Origin: Bin87 sp965220055 | GTDB taxonomy: Bacteria > Chloroflexota > Dehalococcoidia > Lucifugimonadales > UBA3495 | Assembly: GCA_965220055.1 (NCBI GenBank) | Contig: CBDCPE010000004.1 | Span: 2,976,001-3,040,000, forward strand | Direction: 5' to 3' | Length of the DNA stretch: 64,000 bases | Part shown: positions 7,981 to 16,705 of the stretch, one piece after another | Numbering within the stretch: the stretch's first letter is position 1 | Layout of the letters: the number at the start of each line of letters is the position of its first letter | Made by a program: the position numbers and the translations under genes | Notes under the pieces: model-generated | What the model was told of the DNA's origin: nothing | The model's database searches: none | What the model saw: the letters and a program-made list of their open reading frames with translations, nothing else

Positions 7981-9611
7981 CAGTAGCCCACGGCCTGGCC
8001 ATCTCCCCGAGGATCCGAAGCGCCGGCCAGGACGCCCCGGCGACGGTCGCGCACGATGAGCTGGACCACGCCGCTGTAGGAACCGAGCGGGCTCTGGACA
8101 ACGTTGTGTCCCATCCGCCGGAGGTCACGGATTGTGTCGTCTGGCATTCCCGTCTCGACCCTGAGCTCGCCTGCACGATTGATTGTTGCGGGGTCAGTAC
8201 CGGGGAAGCTGAACCAGCGGGCCGACTCCACTGCGTCCTGGGGTTGCAGTCCACCGTCGACCAACTTGGTGAGCATCTGGATACCGCACTGGGGCTGGAA
8301 ATCTCCACCGGGGGTCCCGCCAACTATGGCCACCTCTCCTCCCACGGTAGTCAGGTAGCAGTTCAGGGTGTGCATGGTGCGCTTGCCCGGTGCGATAACG
8401 TTGGGGTGATCGGCCTCCAGGCTGAACCCACGCCCGGCGCGGTTGTTGAACAGCACGCCGGTACCGGGCGCGACGACGCCGGATCCAAAGCCGTTGGACA
8501 GGCTGTGGATCCAGCTGACGGCGTTGCCATCGCCGTCGGCGACGCAGAAGTAGGTGGTATCGCCGCGACCATCCACCGGGGTGAGCAGGCGAATTTCGCT
8601 GCCAGCCTGGAAGGGATGGATTTGGTCCCGCCGCATGTCGGCATACTCGGCGGACAGCAGGCCGTCCAGGGGCCAGTCGACGAAATTGGGGTCACCGGCG
8701 AGACGGTTGCGGTCCGAATACGCGATCTTCTTCGCCTCCACCATGAGGTGTATGGAGTCGGCCGAGTTGGGCGTCATCGATGACAGATCGTGCCCACTCA
8801 CGATGTTCAGCATTTCCAGCAGAAGGAAGCCCTGGGAAGGGGGTCTGGTCTGGTAAACGGTGTGATCGCGGTACGAGGAGCTGATGGCCTCGCCGACGTC
8901 GGCGTGGTGCCCGGCGAAGTCGGCCTCGGTGAAGAGACCCCCAACGTTGTTGAGCCCTTCGACCAATCGGGTGGTCAGATCGCTGCGGTATAAGGCGTCT
9001 GCGCCGCCCTTGGCAACCCGGCGAATGGTTTTCGCAAGGTCCGGATTGACCAGCACCTCCCCGACGCGGGGCGGACGGCCGCCGTTGGTGAGATAAATGT
9101 CCGCTGTGGCGGTGAAGCGCGCGAGGAGTTCCGCGTTGCCAGCGAAGGACCGAGCGATGCGTGGCGATACCGGGAACCCTCCCTCAGCGTATTGGACGGC
9201 AGGAGCCAGCAAGTCAGCAAAGGGCATGGTGCAGAAGCCGCGGTGCATGGCTTCCCAGGCTGCGGCCTCGCCAGGCACGGAAACCGAGTGGGGTCCCTGT
9301 ATGGGCACCTGCGCCAGACCCTGGCTGCGATAGTACTCGGCTTCGGCGCCAGACGCGGCGACCCCGCTGCTATTGATGTTGGTGACCCGGCCGCTTTTGG
9401 CGTCGTAGGCGAGAATGAACGAGTCGCCGCCCAGACCGCACACAGGTACGAGCGTGACGCATTCCACCGCGGCGACAGCGAGGGCCGCGTCGAATGCGGT
9501 CCCTCCTCCCTGCAAGATGCGTAGCCCTGCGGCGGCGGCCAGAGGAGAATTGGAGCAGACCATGCCATTCTGGCCGTACACGGCGCTGCGGGTGAGATTG
9601 GTGATGGACAT
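7980..9611 (-). CDS. ggt: Gamma-glutamyltransferase family protein
   Basis: 543 aa from the ATG at 9611, which has AGGAGG 8 nt upstream. Ntn-hydrolase fold: N-terminal NSPLAAAAGLRILQGGGTAFDAA, GGDSFI, the autoprocessing site GDTTYFCVADGDGNAVS whose first Thr would become the N-terminal nucleophile of the small subunit, then GSGVVAPGTGVLFNNR and GTPGGD. No signal peptide, so possibly cytoplasmic. Such enzymes transfer or hydrolyse gamma-glutamyl groups (glutathione) or deacylate other amides; the precise substrate is open. The lipoprotein gene follows with a 1-nt overlap. Confidence 0.85.
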   Translation of the reverse strand: MSITNLTRSAVYGQNGMVCSNSPLAAAAGLRILQGGGTAFDAALAVAAVECVTLVPVCGLGGDSFILAYDAKSGRVTNINSSGVAASGAEAEYYRSQGLAQVPIQGPHSVSVPGEAAAWEAMHRGFCTMPFADLLAPAVQYAEGGFPVSPRIARSFAGNAELLARFTATADIYLTNGGRPPRVGEVLVNPDLAKTIRRVAKGGADALYRSDLTTRLVEGLNNVGGLFTEADFAGHHADVGEAISSSYRDHTVYQTRPPSQGFLLLEMLNIVSGHDLSSMTPNSADSIHLMVEAKKIAYSDRNRLAGDPNFVDWPLDGLLSAEYADMRRDQIHPFQAGSEIRLLTPVDGRGDTTYFCVADGDGNAVSWIHSLSNGFGSGVVAPGTGVLFNNRAGRGFSLEADHPNVIAPGKRTMHTLNCYLTTVGGEVAIVGGTPGGDFQPQCGIQMLTKLVDGGLQPQDAVESARWFSFPGTDPATINRAGELRVETGMPDDTIRDLRRMGHNVVQSPLGSYSGVVQLIVRDRRRGVLAGASDPRGDGQAVGY

Positions 9612-9995
9612 GGTGGCTGCCTCCTGGGACCCTGGGATTGGGCGATCATGGTTGCACGCTGTTTTCCGGTTCTCAGCGTCGTTGACCACGTGATTATAAT
9701 TGACTACCGAGACAACGATACAAGCCAGAAAGCAGGTTTCACAGCCGAGTTGGGGCGACTGATGGTCTCGTGAGCCCAAGGAGGAATCTTGTCTATCTCT
9801 TTGCGTATCGGTTTGATTGCAGTCGTTGGCTCGGTTGGTGCGCTTGGCGCGCGCTAGTTGTGTCGGCCGCAGCGGAAGCCGCGAGCGCTCCCCAGTGCCC
9901 CAGTAGTTGGCCTCAGCCGCAAAAACGCCGAGTCTTCACCTGGACAGGAGAGCACAGGCGCATAGAGTTCGAAGACCACTTTACTGACTCCGACA
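9612..9995 (+). other. Intergenic stretch with a decayed signal-peptide-like start
   Basis: After AGGAGGAATC (from 9779) a TTG at 9789 opens SISLRIGLIAVVGSVGALGA, a plausible signal peptide, but it meets TAG after 23 codons. This may be the lost 5' end of the solute-binding-protein pseudogene that follows. Otherwise no gene is seen. Confidence 0.35.
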
Positions 9996-11813
9996 GTGAC
10001 AGATAGATGGTTCATCGTTCGCAGTGCGGACAGCAACGGATGCACGACGGTCCGGGCGTATGCGGCCATGGACGAGGGATATATGACGAATTCACCCGAC
10101 GAGGTGTGTTACCTGGTGGTGCGCCGGCCAGGCGAAACGGAGGACGCGGTGGACCCGCGGCAGGTGGTATTCCAAAAGGAGCCGGAGGAGCCACTGCCCC
10201 AGGACACGCGTTCGGTGGGACCAGTCGCGCAGTGTCCGCCACTGCCACTACCATACAAAGACGGAGGGGCACAAACGCAGGAGGACATGGTCCATCCAAA
10301 CGGCGACCACGACGGGGACCATTCGCAGGTGATAACTCTTCTCCAGCTCAATGCTGAGGAGTTTCAGTACACCGTATGCCGGCACGAAGGGGCGCTGACA
10401 GTGGCGACCATCGCAGAGCCGCTCACATTCAACCTGGTCGTTGCCAAAGACGCTTCGTCGTCGGGAGTGCTGGGGTACGTTTTCGAAGAACTGACTGAGA
10501 TCCCATGGCCGAGCGATGAGGCCGGGCCATTGTTGGCAGAGTCGTGAGCGCATTCCGAGGACGGGCTGACCTGGACATTCAACCTCCGTACCGACGTGCG
10601 GTGGCACGAAGGGGAACCTTTCACAGCAGCCGACGTTGCGTTCACCTTCAACCGGATCATTTACAACACCGACATCGACGCCGGCAGCGTGTGGCGGGCT
10701 GTTGAAATGACCGTGACCGCCCTGGACGACCATACGGTGGAGTTCGTTCTGGCGAAGCCGTCTCCGACGTTCCTGCGGAACATGGGCACGTCAATCCTGC
10801 CGAAGCACATCCTGGAGAGTCACGTGTACGACGGGACCTTCGCAAAGGTGTGGGACATCGACGCCGACCCGACCGAAGTGATCGGAACTGGGCCGTTCAC
10901 GCTAGCCAGCTATGAGCCTGGAGAGCACCTAGTGCTCGCCAGAAACCCGGACTATTGGCTCACCGATGCGGACGGCAACAGGCTGCCCTACCTGGACGAG
11001 ATAGTCCGAATCATAGTAGCGAACGAGGACGTGGAACTTGCCAAATTCCGCGCCGGTGAAACCGATGTGTACGGGCTGCTCGGCGAGGAAGTGGAGATTT
11101 TGAGCGGGTTCCAACAGGTAGAGAACTTCACCATTCTCGAGCTTGGGCCCGATTTTGGAGAAGAATTCCTGGCGTTCAACATGAACCCAGGGTTCAACCC
11201 AGAGGACGGGAGCTCTTATGTAGCGAATGAACGTCTGGCATGGTTCCGGATGAAAGCGTTCCGGCAGGCGGTGGCTCATGTGGTAAACAAGGAAACCATA
11301 GTTGACGAGGTACACCACGGGCACGGCTTCTCACAGTGGTCGTTCGTGAGCCCCGCGGCCGGCGAATTCCACAATCCGGACGTCCGCACCTGCGCCTACG
11401 ACATCGACCACGCCAACGCGATACTCGACTGCCTTGGATGGACCGATACCGACGGGGACGGGATACGGAAAGACAGTGCCGGTAACGCTATCGCGTTCAC
11501 CATGGTGACCAACAGCGGGACCTCCACCAGGAGCACCATCGGCACGTTGATCCACCAAGGCATGAAGCAAATCGGCCTCGACGTGGACTACCAGATAATC
11601 GACTTTGGCGACCTGGTGTACCGACTGACCTTGTCCTACGACTGGGAAGTGGTGATTATTGGGCTGACCGGAGGATCCGATCCGGGCAGCGGCTACAACG
11701 TCTGGCACAGCAGCGGGCATCTGCATCTGTGGCTTCCCAATCAAACGCAGCCGGCGACCGATTGGGAAGCCAAAATCGACGGCCTGTTTATCCGTGCAAG
11801 CCAGGAGTCTCGG
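9996..11813 (+). pseudogene. Peptide/nickel ABC-transporter solute-binding protein (family 5), 5' portion, interrupted
   Basis: From about codon 130 the frame is a clear SBP_bac_5 protein: LTVATIAEPLTFNLV, YVFEELTEI, LLAES, then an in-frame TGA at 10545-10547 where Trp is expected (the next in-frame residues are AHSEDGLTWTF), followed by DVRWHEGEPFTAADVAFTF, GTGPFTLASYEPGEHLVLARNPDYW and AFRQAVAHVVNKETIV. The frame is cut at 11813 by an insertion sequence and resumes at 13258. Residues before about 100 do not resemble the family. Intact homologues are secreted or lipid-anchored oligopeptide-binding receptors. With two lesions this copy is dead. Confidence 0.8.
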
Positions 11814-13257
11814 CTTTGTACAATCAAGCGGCATAGGCTAGCGTGTCGAGCATCCTGCGGTACAAGAGGCGCGGGACTTTTATCGATTCGTGCTCGCGCT
11901 CGGACGGCATAAAAGTACCCTGCTGCACCCAGAGGTGTCGTCTGACCAGGGCGATGGCGTCGGCGAAGGAAGGGCTGGTCTTGTCATACCATGCCGTGGT
12001 GCGCGGAGCCATGCCACCCTGCTGACCGATCAGGATATCCGCCGCCAGCGTCACCACGCTGAACAAGCCAAAGAGCGCGGGGGTGGTCCGCGCGATGGCT
12101 CGTTCCGACCACTGGCGCTGGGTTTCCATGCCCAGGTGAGCCCGCAGCTCCTCAAAGGTCACCTCGACCTGCCACCGCAGCAGATACCACTGCAATATCC
12201 GCAGCGGTTCCGCCGCGACGTCGGTGCATAGCAAGGCATAGGGCCCGCGGCGCTCCGCCAGGTATCTGACGACGACCCAACGTATGGGAAGGCGCGGCGG
12301 CCCGCCGTGGTACCACAGCGCCACGCCCGAAGCGAGCTCGACCATGGTGGTACTGCCGTCGGAACCGGTGGCGCGGTAGGGGGTCCATTGGGTAGCGGGA
12401 TCGTCCAGTACCGCAGTGGGATTGGGCAGTCGCGCTCCGACCACCCGGGGCCGCCCGATCTGGCCGGGCCGCCGCGCTGGCGCGGGCTGGTGCAGGGACG
12501 CATCCTTGCGCAGTTTGGTGACGACGACAACGGGCTTCGACATGCCCTGGCAATGCCGCAGGAACTCCCGCTTGGCGTAGCCGCCATCGGCCACCACCAC
12601 CAGGTCCCGGTCCGGCAGCCACCGGCGCCGGCAGACCAGCATCTGCTGGGCGTAGTCGGTGACCGTCTTGTGCCGGCGGCCTTTGCGTCGGTCATAGCGG
12701 GCCGACACCACCAGCGCGGTCAAAAACGGCAGCGCCCAGTGTCGACCCGCCCATCCGATACGCGTCAGCAACATCAGGCTCACCCATTGCAGTCCGGGAG
12801 TCATCACCACCTGGTCGTCGGTGGAGCGTACGGGATCCCGGTACCGCCCCTTGGCCGCAATCTTCCGGCCCCAGCGTCGTTCCACCGTCTCGTCAATGCC
12901 GAACACCAACGGCTCGGTGGACGAACCAAGGCGCCCGGCCACCAGCAGCAACAGCACCCGGCTCAGTCGCAGTGGCGACCACTGGGCGCGGTTGAGCACG
13001 TGGTGATAGATGGCGAAGTCGCCGTGCTGCCCAATCCCCAGGATGTTGAGGGCGGAGGACACGGTGCGCTTGCCGGGAGACAGGATCGCTCCTACCGCCA
13101 GGAGTTGAGCCTTGCGCCAGGTCCTGGGGTCAAACAGGTGCTCAAAGGGCAGCAGCAGGGTTACTATGACTGCGGGCAGGGTAGGCATGCTCGACCTCTT
13201 GTAGTGATTTGGTCGAGCTTACCCTGTTCTTATAATTCTGCTAGCTTTTGTACAAAG
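11814..13257 (-). mobile_element. DDE insertion sequence (IS4/IS701-like), 1444 bp
   Basis: Perfect 10-bp terminal inverted repeats CTTTGTACAA (11814-11823) and its complement (13248-13257) enclose a single transposase gene on the minus strand. The element splits the solute-binding protein gene. AGTC occurs near both junctions but a clean target duplication cannot be assigned. Confidence 0.85.
11824..13188 (-). CDS. DDE transposase of the element at 11.8-13.3 kb
   Basis: 454 aa. RNase-H-fold transposase: FGIDETVERRWG carries the first Asp, VVVADGGYAKREF the second, and YLLRWQVEVTFEELRAHLG the C-terminal Y-R-E signature typical of IS4/IS701-like proteins. The N-terminal NILGIGQHGDFAIYHHVLNRAQW matches DDE_5-type transposases. 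The reading frame is intact, and the stop codon lies at the inner edge of the left inverted repeat. Confidence 0.88.
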   Translation of the reverse strand: MPTLPAVIVTLLLPFEHLFDPRTWRKAQLLAVGAILSPGKRTVSSALNILGIGQHGDFAIYHHVLNRAQWSPLRLSRVLLLLVAGRLGSSTEPLVFGIDETVERRWGRKIAAKGRYRDPVRSTDDQVVMTPGLQWVSLMLLTRIGWAGRHWALPFLTALVVSARYDRRKGRRHKTVTDYAQQMLVCRRRWLPDRDLVVVADGGYAKREFLRHCQGMSKPVVVVTKLRKDASLHQPAPARRPGQIGRPRVVGARLPNPTAVLDDPATQWTPYRATGSDGSTTMVELASGVALWYHGGPPRLPIRWVVVRYLAERRGPYALLCTDVAAEPLRILQWYLLRWQVEVTFEELRAHLGMETQRQWSERAIARTTPALFGLFSVVTLAADILIGQQGGMAPRTTAWYDKTSPSFADAIALVRRHLWVQQGTFMPSEREHESIKVPRLLYRRMLDTLAYAA

Positions 13258-13452
13258 TCGAGGCAGGAGTTAAACCGGGAAAAACGCATCGAGTATTACC
13301 ACGATGCCCAGGAGCTGATCGCGGAAAACGTTCCACTGATCTACACGACCCAAGGCATACGCACCGCCGCAGTACGCAACGTGTTCGGCAACGTGACGCC
13401 CACTCTGTTCGGCCTTATGGACATCCGCTACGTATATCGTACCGACCGGTGA
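13258..13452 (+). pseudogene. Solute-binding protein, 3' portion after the insertion sequence
   Basis: Continues the interrupted family-5 binding protein: RQELNREKRIEYYHDAQELI, then ENVPLIYTTQGIRTAAVRNVFGN and the terminal TLFGLMDIRYVYRTDR with a TGA stop. This is the normal C-terminal end of such proteins. Confidence 0.8.
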
Positions 13453-13733
13453 CGGAGCGTCGTTTTAGCCCGAATCCACCGAAAGGATGCAGGCATGTGG
13501 GAGAGAAGGGGGATGTGAGGCAAGAGACAAAGACGATGAGGCCCTGATCCCAAAGATGTGGCCGGAGTGGGGGGTGCGGCCGCCATGCTGAGGGGATTTG
13601 GACGGCCCACAGCGGCGGTGTTGGGCGATATTGCCAGGCCGGCGCACATGGGGAGACACTGGGAGACCAGCCTGGCGGGGATCTGGGAGGCCGTTGGGAG
13701 GTATGGTGGATGGGTTCGGCGCCGACGGCTCGG
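13453..13733. other. Non-coding stretch between pseudogene and IS1380 transposase
   Basis: 281 bp, purine-rich on the + strand, no credible gene. It presumably contains the left end of the IS1380 element, but I could not match a terminal repeat. Confidence 0.5.
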
Positions 13734-15059
13734 TCAGGAAGGAGATGGCAGGGTACGCAATCGAGTGAGGGCGTGAGTGAACTGGGTTTCCCAGGGCCAG
13801 CATTGGGGGAGATGCAAGGTGAAATGGCGGGCCGAGCGGGTGAGCCGTCCGGCCAGGGCGAAGAAGCGGCGCCGGAGGGTCTTGGTGGTTACCACCTGCT
13901 GACCCAGACCGATGCGCGCGGTCCAGCGGGCGAGGTTGTGGGCGATGACTTGGGTGGCCAGCCAGGCGGCGTTGGCGGCGAAGCGGCCCGAGGGGAGATG
14001 GTTGAGCCCGACGCCGTACTTGAGGTCGCGGATGGCATTCTCAATCTCGGCGTGGCGACGATGGTCGGCTTCCAGTTCCAGGGTATCGCCCTCCCGGTCG
14101 GTGACGAAGCCGTGATAGCTGTAGTTGACGATCAGCGCCAGTTGGGAGTCGGGCGCGGGCTTCGCCCGCCAGACGATGAGGCGCACCGGCGCGGCGTCGG
14201 GCTCGGTCTCGAAGGGGGTGTAGGTAGTTTCGGCCACGTCGGCGGCGCCGTCCATCCAGTAAGGGATGGGCATCCAGTCCGTCTCTGGTATGGCCTCGAT
14301 CAGATGGCGCAGGCTCTGGTGCTGGCGGACGGTGATGGAGAAGCGGACATTGGTCTTGCGACAGACCGCGACCAGGGCGTGGGCATAGCAGCCGCTGTCG
14401 GCCCGCACGGTGAGTGATCCCGTGGCTCCGGCGTAGCGCACTCGGCTCACCGTCTCACGCAGGAAGTGGGCGGCGCCCCGAACGGTGTTGGCTCGGCCCT
14501 GGCGCAGTCGGGCCATCAGCACGTCGCCAGTGCCGGCGGCAACAGCCAACAGCGGGTGATAGCCCCGCTGCCCAGTGTAGCCGTGACGGCGTGCCCCTTC
14601 CTTGGCAAGTCCGTAGGTCTCGCAGATGGTAGAGTCCAGGTCAATGGTCAACGGCCCGTCGCCAGGTCCCGCTCCGGCACCCCAGGCCCGTGCCAGCAGC
14701 TCCCGGCTCACCCGATCCAGCTGGCGCGCGTGGCCCCACCGGAAGCTCCGCAGGAAGGTCCCCAGGGTGGACGGCGCCTTCACCGTACAGCCCAGCACCC
14801 GCGCCGTCCTGCCAGCACGCAGCGCATCGGCGTCGTCAATGCAGTCCCCACCCGCCAGGGCAGAGGCCACCAGCGTCATCACCTTGTCGCCGGTGTTGGC
14901 TCGACCCGGCGCATCGCCCAGATCAACGTGGCGGTCTACCAGTTCACGCAGGCCCCGGTGTCGGGCCAGGGTCACCGGCAGGATCAGCCCAGCATTGTCC
15001 ACTAGGCGGTGGTCGTCGAAGGCGATTTGGATGCGATCGGGGTGCTCCAGTGGTAGCAT
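13734..15059 (-). CDS. IS1380-family transposase
   Basis: 441 aa with an intact frame. Family features in order: LVDNAGLILPVTLARHRGL, LTIDLDSTICETYG with the catalytic Asp, KEGARRHGYTGQRGYHPLLA, LTVRADSGCYAHAL, and the C-terminal HAEIENAIRDLKYGVGLNHLP with the catalytic Glu, then SGRFAANAAWL. It catalyses cut-and-paste movement of its own element. The exact element ends were not located. Confidence 0.92.
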   Translation of the reverse strand: MLPLEHPDRIQIAFDDHRLVDNAGLILPVTLARHRGLRELVDRHVDLGDAPGRANTGDKVMTLVASALAGGDCIDDADALRAGRTARVLGCTVKAPSTLGTFLRSFRWGHARQLDRVSRELLARAWGAGAGPGDGPLTIDLDSTICETYGLAKEGARRHGYTGQRGYHPLLAVAAGTGDVLMARLRQGRANTVRGAAHFLRETVSRVRYAGATGSLTVRADSGCYAHALVAVCRKTNVRFSITVRQHQSLRHLIEAIPETDWMPIPYWMDGAADVAETTYTPFETEPDAAPVRLIVWRAKPAPDSQLALIVNYSYHGFVTDREGDTLELEADHRRHAEIENAIRDLKYGVGLNHLPSGRFAANAAWLATQVIAHNLARWTARIGLGQQVVTTKTLRRRFFALAGRLTRSARHFTLHLPQCWPWETQFTHALTRLRTLPSPS

Positions 15060-15065
15060 CTATTG

Positions 15066-15128
15066 AGTGCTCCTGTTTCGGGGTGGGTTTGCCTTCTCAC
15101 AAACCATTATCCCCGAACACAGGAGCAC
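15066..15128. repeat. Long imperfect hairpin at the 5' side of the IS1380 transposase gene
   Basis: AGTGCTCCTGT (15066-15076) pairs with ACAGGAGCACT (15118-15128); inside this TTCGGGG pairs with CCCCGAA and GGTTTG with CAAACC, leaving a small loop. It starts 6 nt from the transposase ATG and may lie at the element end. Confidence 0.75.
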
Positions 15129-15196
15129 TTTCTTGACCCTTCAACACGCCGCCACACTCATCTCTTCGGTGGATTGGGGTTTAGCGAACGAAACTT

Positions 15197-15712
15197 TCAC
15201 CGTAAGGGAGCAGGCCCCCACCGAATTACACCTTCCCTCCCGGATGTACCTTCCAGCAGGTTTTGAGTGGAAGCGCAGCTCCCCGGCAAGGTGAGATCAG
15301 CCGCGATCTCCGCCAGCGGGACCAGTACGAAGGCGCGTTGGGTCATGCGCGGGTGGGGAATCTGGAGATCCGGATCTGCCACGCTCACGATCCGGTCGCC
15401 ATATAGGAGTATGTCCACGTCAATCAGGCGCGGGCCCCAACGGTAGGAGGCGGTCCGGCCAACGGTCGCTTCGACGCACTTGCACACTGTGAGCAGGTTA
15501 ACGGGTTCCAGCGTCGTCTCGAAGGCGGCGACCAGGTTCAGGAAGCTGGGCTGATCGGTGACACCCCACGGCTCGGTTTCGTAGATCGACGAGCAGGCCG
15601 TGCGGCATATACCGGGAGTGGAGTCGAGCAGCTGCAGGGCCTCTGTCAGCGCCGCGAGGCGGTCGCCCAGGTTGCCGCCCAACCCGAGGTAGGCTGTTAC
15701 CGGTTCGGCCAC
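15197..15712 (-). CDS. folK: 2-amino-4-hydroxy-6-hydroxymethyldihydropteridine pyrophosphokinase (HPPK)
   Basis: 171 aa. Transfers pyrophosphate from ATP to 6-hydroxymethyl-dihydropterin in folate synthesis. Signature residues: YLGLGGNLGDR, YETEPWGVTDQPSFLN, RWGPRLIDVDILLYG (the two metal-binding Asp) and IPHPRMTQRAFVLVPLAEIA. Its ATG lies inside the 3' end of folP (16-nt overlap), so the two are translated from one leftward mRNA. The C-terminus is close to the IS1380 end but looks complete. Confidence 0.93.
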   Translation of the reverse strand: MAEPVTAYLGLGGNLGDRLAALTEALQLLDSTPGICRTACSSIYETEPWGVTDQPSFLNLVAAFETTLEPVNLLTVCKCVEATVGRTASYRWGPRLIDVDILLYGDRIVSVADPDLQIPHPRMTQRAFVLVPLAEIAADLTLPGSCASTQNLLEGTSGREGVIRWGPAPLR

Positions 15713-16602
15713 CCGTAGGGCCTCCAGTCACGCACGATGGCATCCGTCATCCGGGCCACCCGCACCATCTGTTTGACGTCGTGCACGCGGACGATATCTG
15801 CTCCGCCGGCGATGCTCATGGCCACGGCCGCGGCGGTGCCTTCCACGCGGTCATCTTCGAGCACTCCCAATACGCGCCCAATGGTGGATTTGCGGGACAC
15901 CCCGAGCAGGAGCGGGTGGTCGAGTTCGTGAAGCTCGGGCAGTTTTCGCAACAGTTCCAGGTTATGGTCCGCGGTCTTCCCGAACCCGATGCCCGGATCA
16001 AGAATGATGTTGTGATCGAGAATGCCGGCGGCGCGTGCAATGGTGGCGATGCGACGGAGTCCGGCGATAACGTCGGGCACCAGGTCGTCGTATTCTGCTT
16101 CTCGTTGGTTGTGCATCAGGATAGCCGGAACACCGGCGTCGGCGATCACTCGCGCCATGTTGCCGTCGGCAAGCAAGCCCCAAACGTCGTTGACCATGGC
16201 GGCGCCAGCGGAGATGGCCTGCCGGGCCACCGAAGCCTTGTAGGTGTCCACACTGATCGGTATGTCGACGGCACGGCAGATGGCTTTCAGGGCCGGAATC
16301 AGCCGAGCGGCCTCCGCGGACGCGGAGATGGGAGCGCTGCCCGGTCGCGTCGATTCTGCGCCGACGTCAAGAATATCCGCGCCGTCGGCTTCCATGCGAC
16401 GTGCCTGCTCCACACCGGCCTGGACGTTGCCGGCCAAACCGTCGCCGGAGAAGGAGTCGGGCGCCAGGTTGATGATGCCCATAACGTAGGTCCGCCGGCC
16501 CCACGCCAGGGGTTCGCCGTTAGCCACAGACAGGCGCGGCGCGGCGCGCCGAGCGGGCTGATGATATGCGGTCAAATAGTTCACCTGTATCGCGGGGCGC
16601 AT
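15697..16602 (-). CDS. folP: Dihydropteroate synthase
   Basis: 301 aa from the ATG at 16602; an in-frame ATG at 16617 overlaps a TATAAT box and would precede the expected transcript start. Condenses p-aminobenzoate with dihydropterin pyrophosphate. TIM-barrel motifs: MGIINLAPDSFSGDG, DILDVGAESTRPG, ISVDTYKASVA, MVNDVWG, ILDPGIGFGKT, LLGVSRKSTIG and IVRVHDV. LAPDSFS replaces the commoner TPDSFS. First gene of a folP-folK operon and divergent from the carboxylase gene. Confidence 0.93.
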   Translation of the reverse strand: MRPAIQVNYLTAYHQPARRAAPRLSVANGEPLAWGRRTYVMGIINLAPDSFSGDGLAGNVQAGVEQARRMEADGADILDVGAESTRPGSAPISASAEAARLIPALKAICRAVDIPISVDTYKASVARQAISAGAAMVNDVWGLLADGNMARVIADAGVPAILMHNQREAEYDDLVPDVIAGLRRIATIARAAGILDHNIILDPGIGFGKTADHNLELLRKLPELHELDHPLLLGVSRKSTIGRVLGVLEDDRVEGTAAAVAMSIAGGADIVRVHDVKQMVRVARMTDAIVRDWRPYGWPNR

Positions 16603-16615
16603 GATCGCCGGAACC

Positions 16616-16621
16616 ATTATA
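16616..16621 (-). promoter_or_regulatory. -10 box of folP-folK
   Basis: Perfect TATAAT on the minus strand about 14 nt before the folP ATG at 16602, implying a 5' leader of only about 6 nt. The -35 region (TCGTGA) is weak. Confidence 0.5.
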
Positions 16622-16705
16622 CTTAGCCGCCGATAGCGTCACGATCGTAGGTCGGGTTTGCCGCCGCGCACGGCGTTTTGCTAGCATCGCCCATGGAGGC
16701 CGGAA

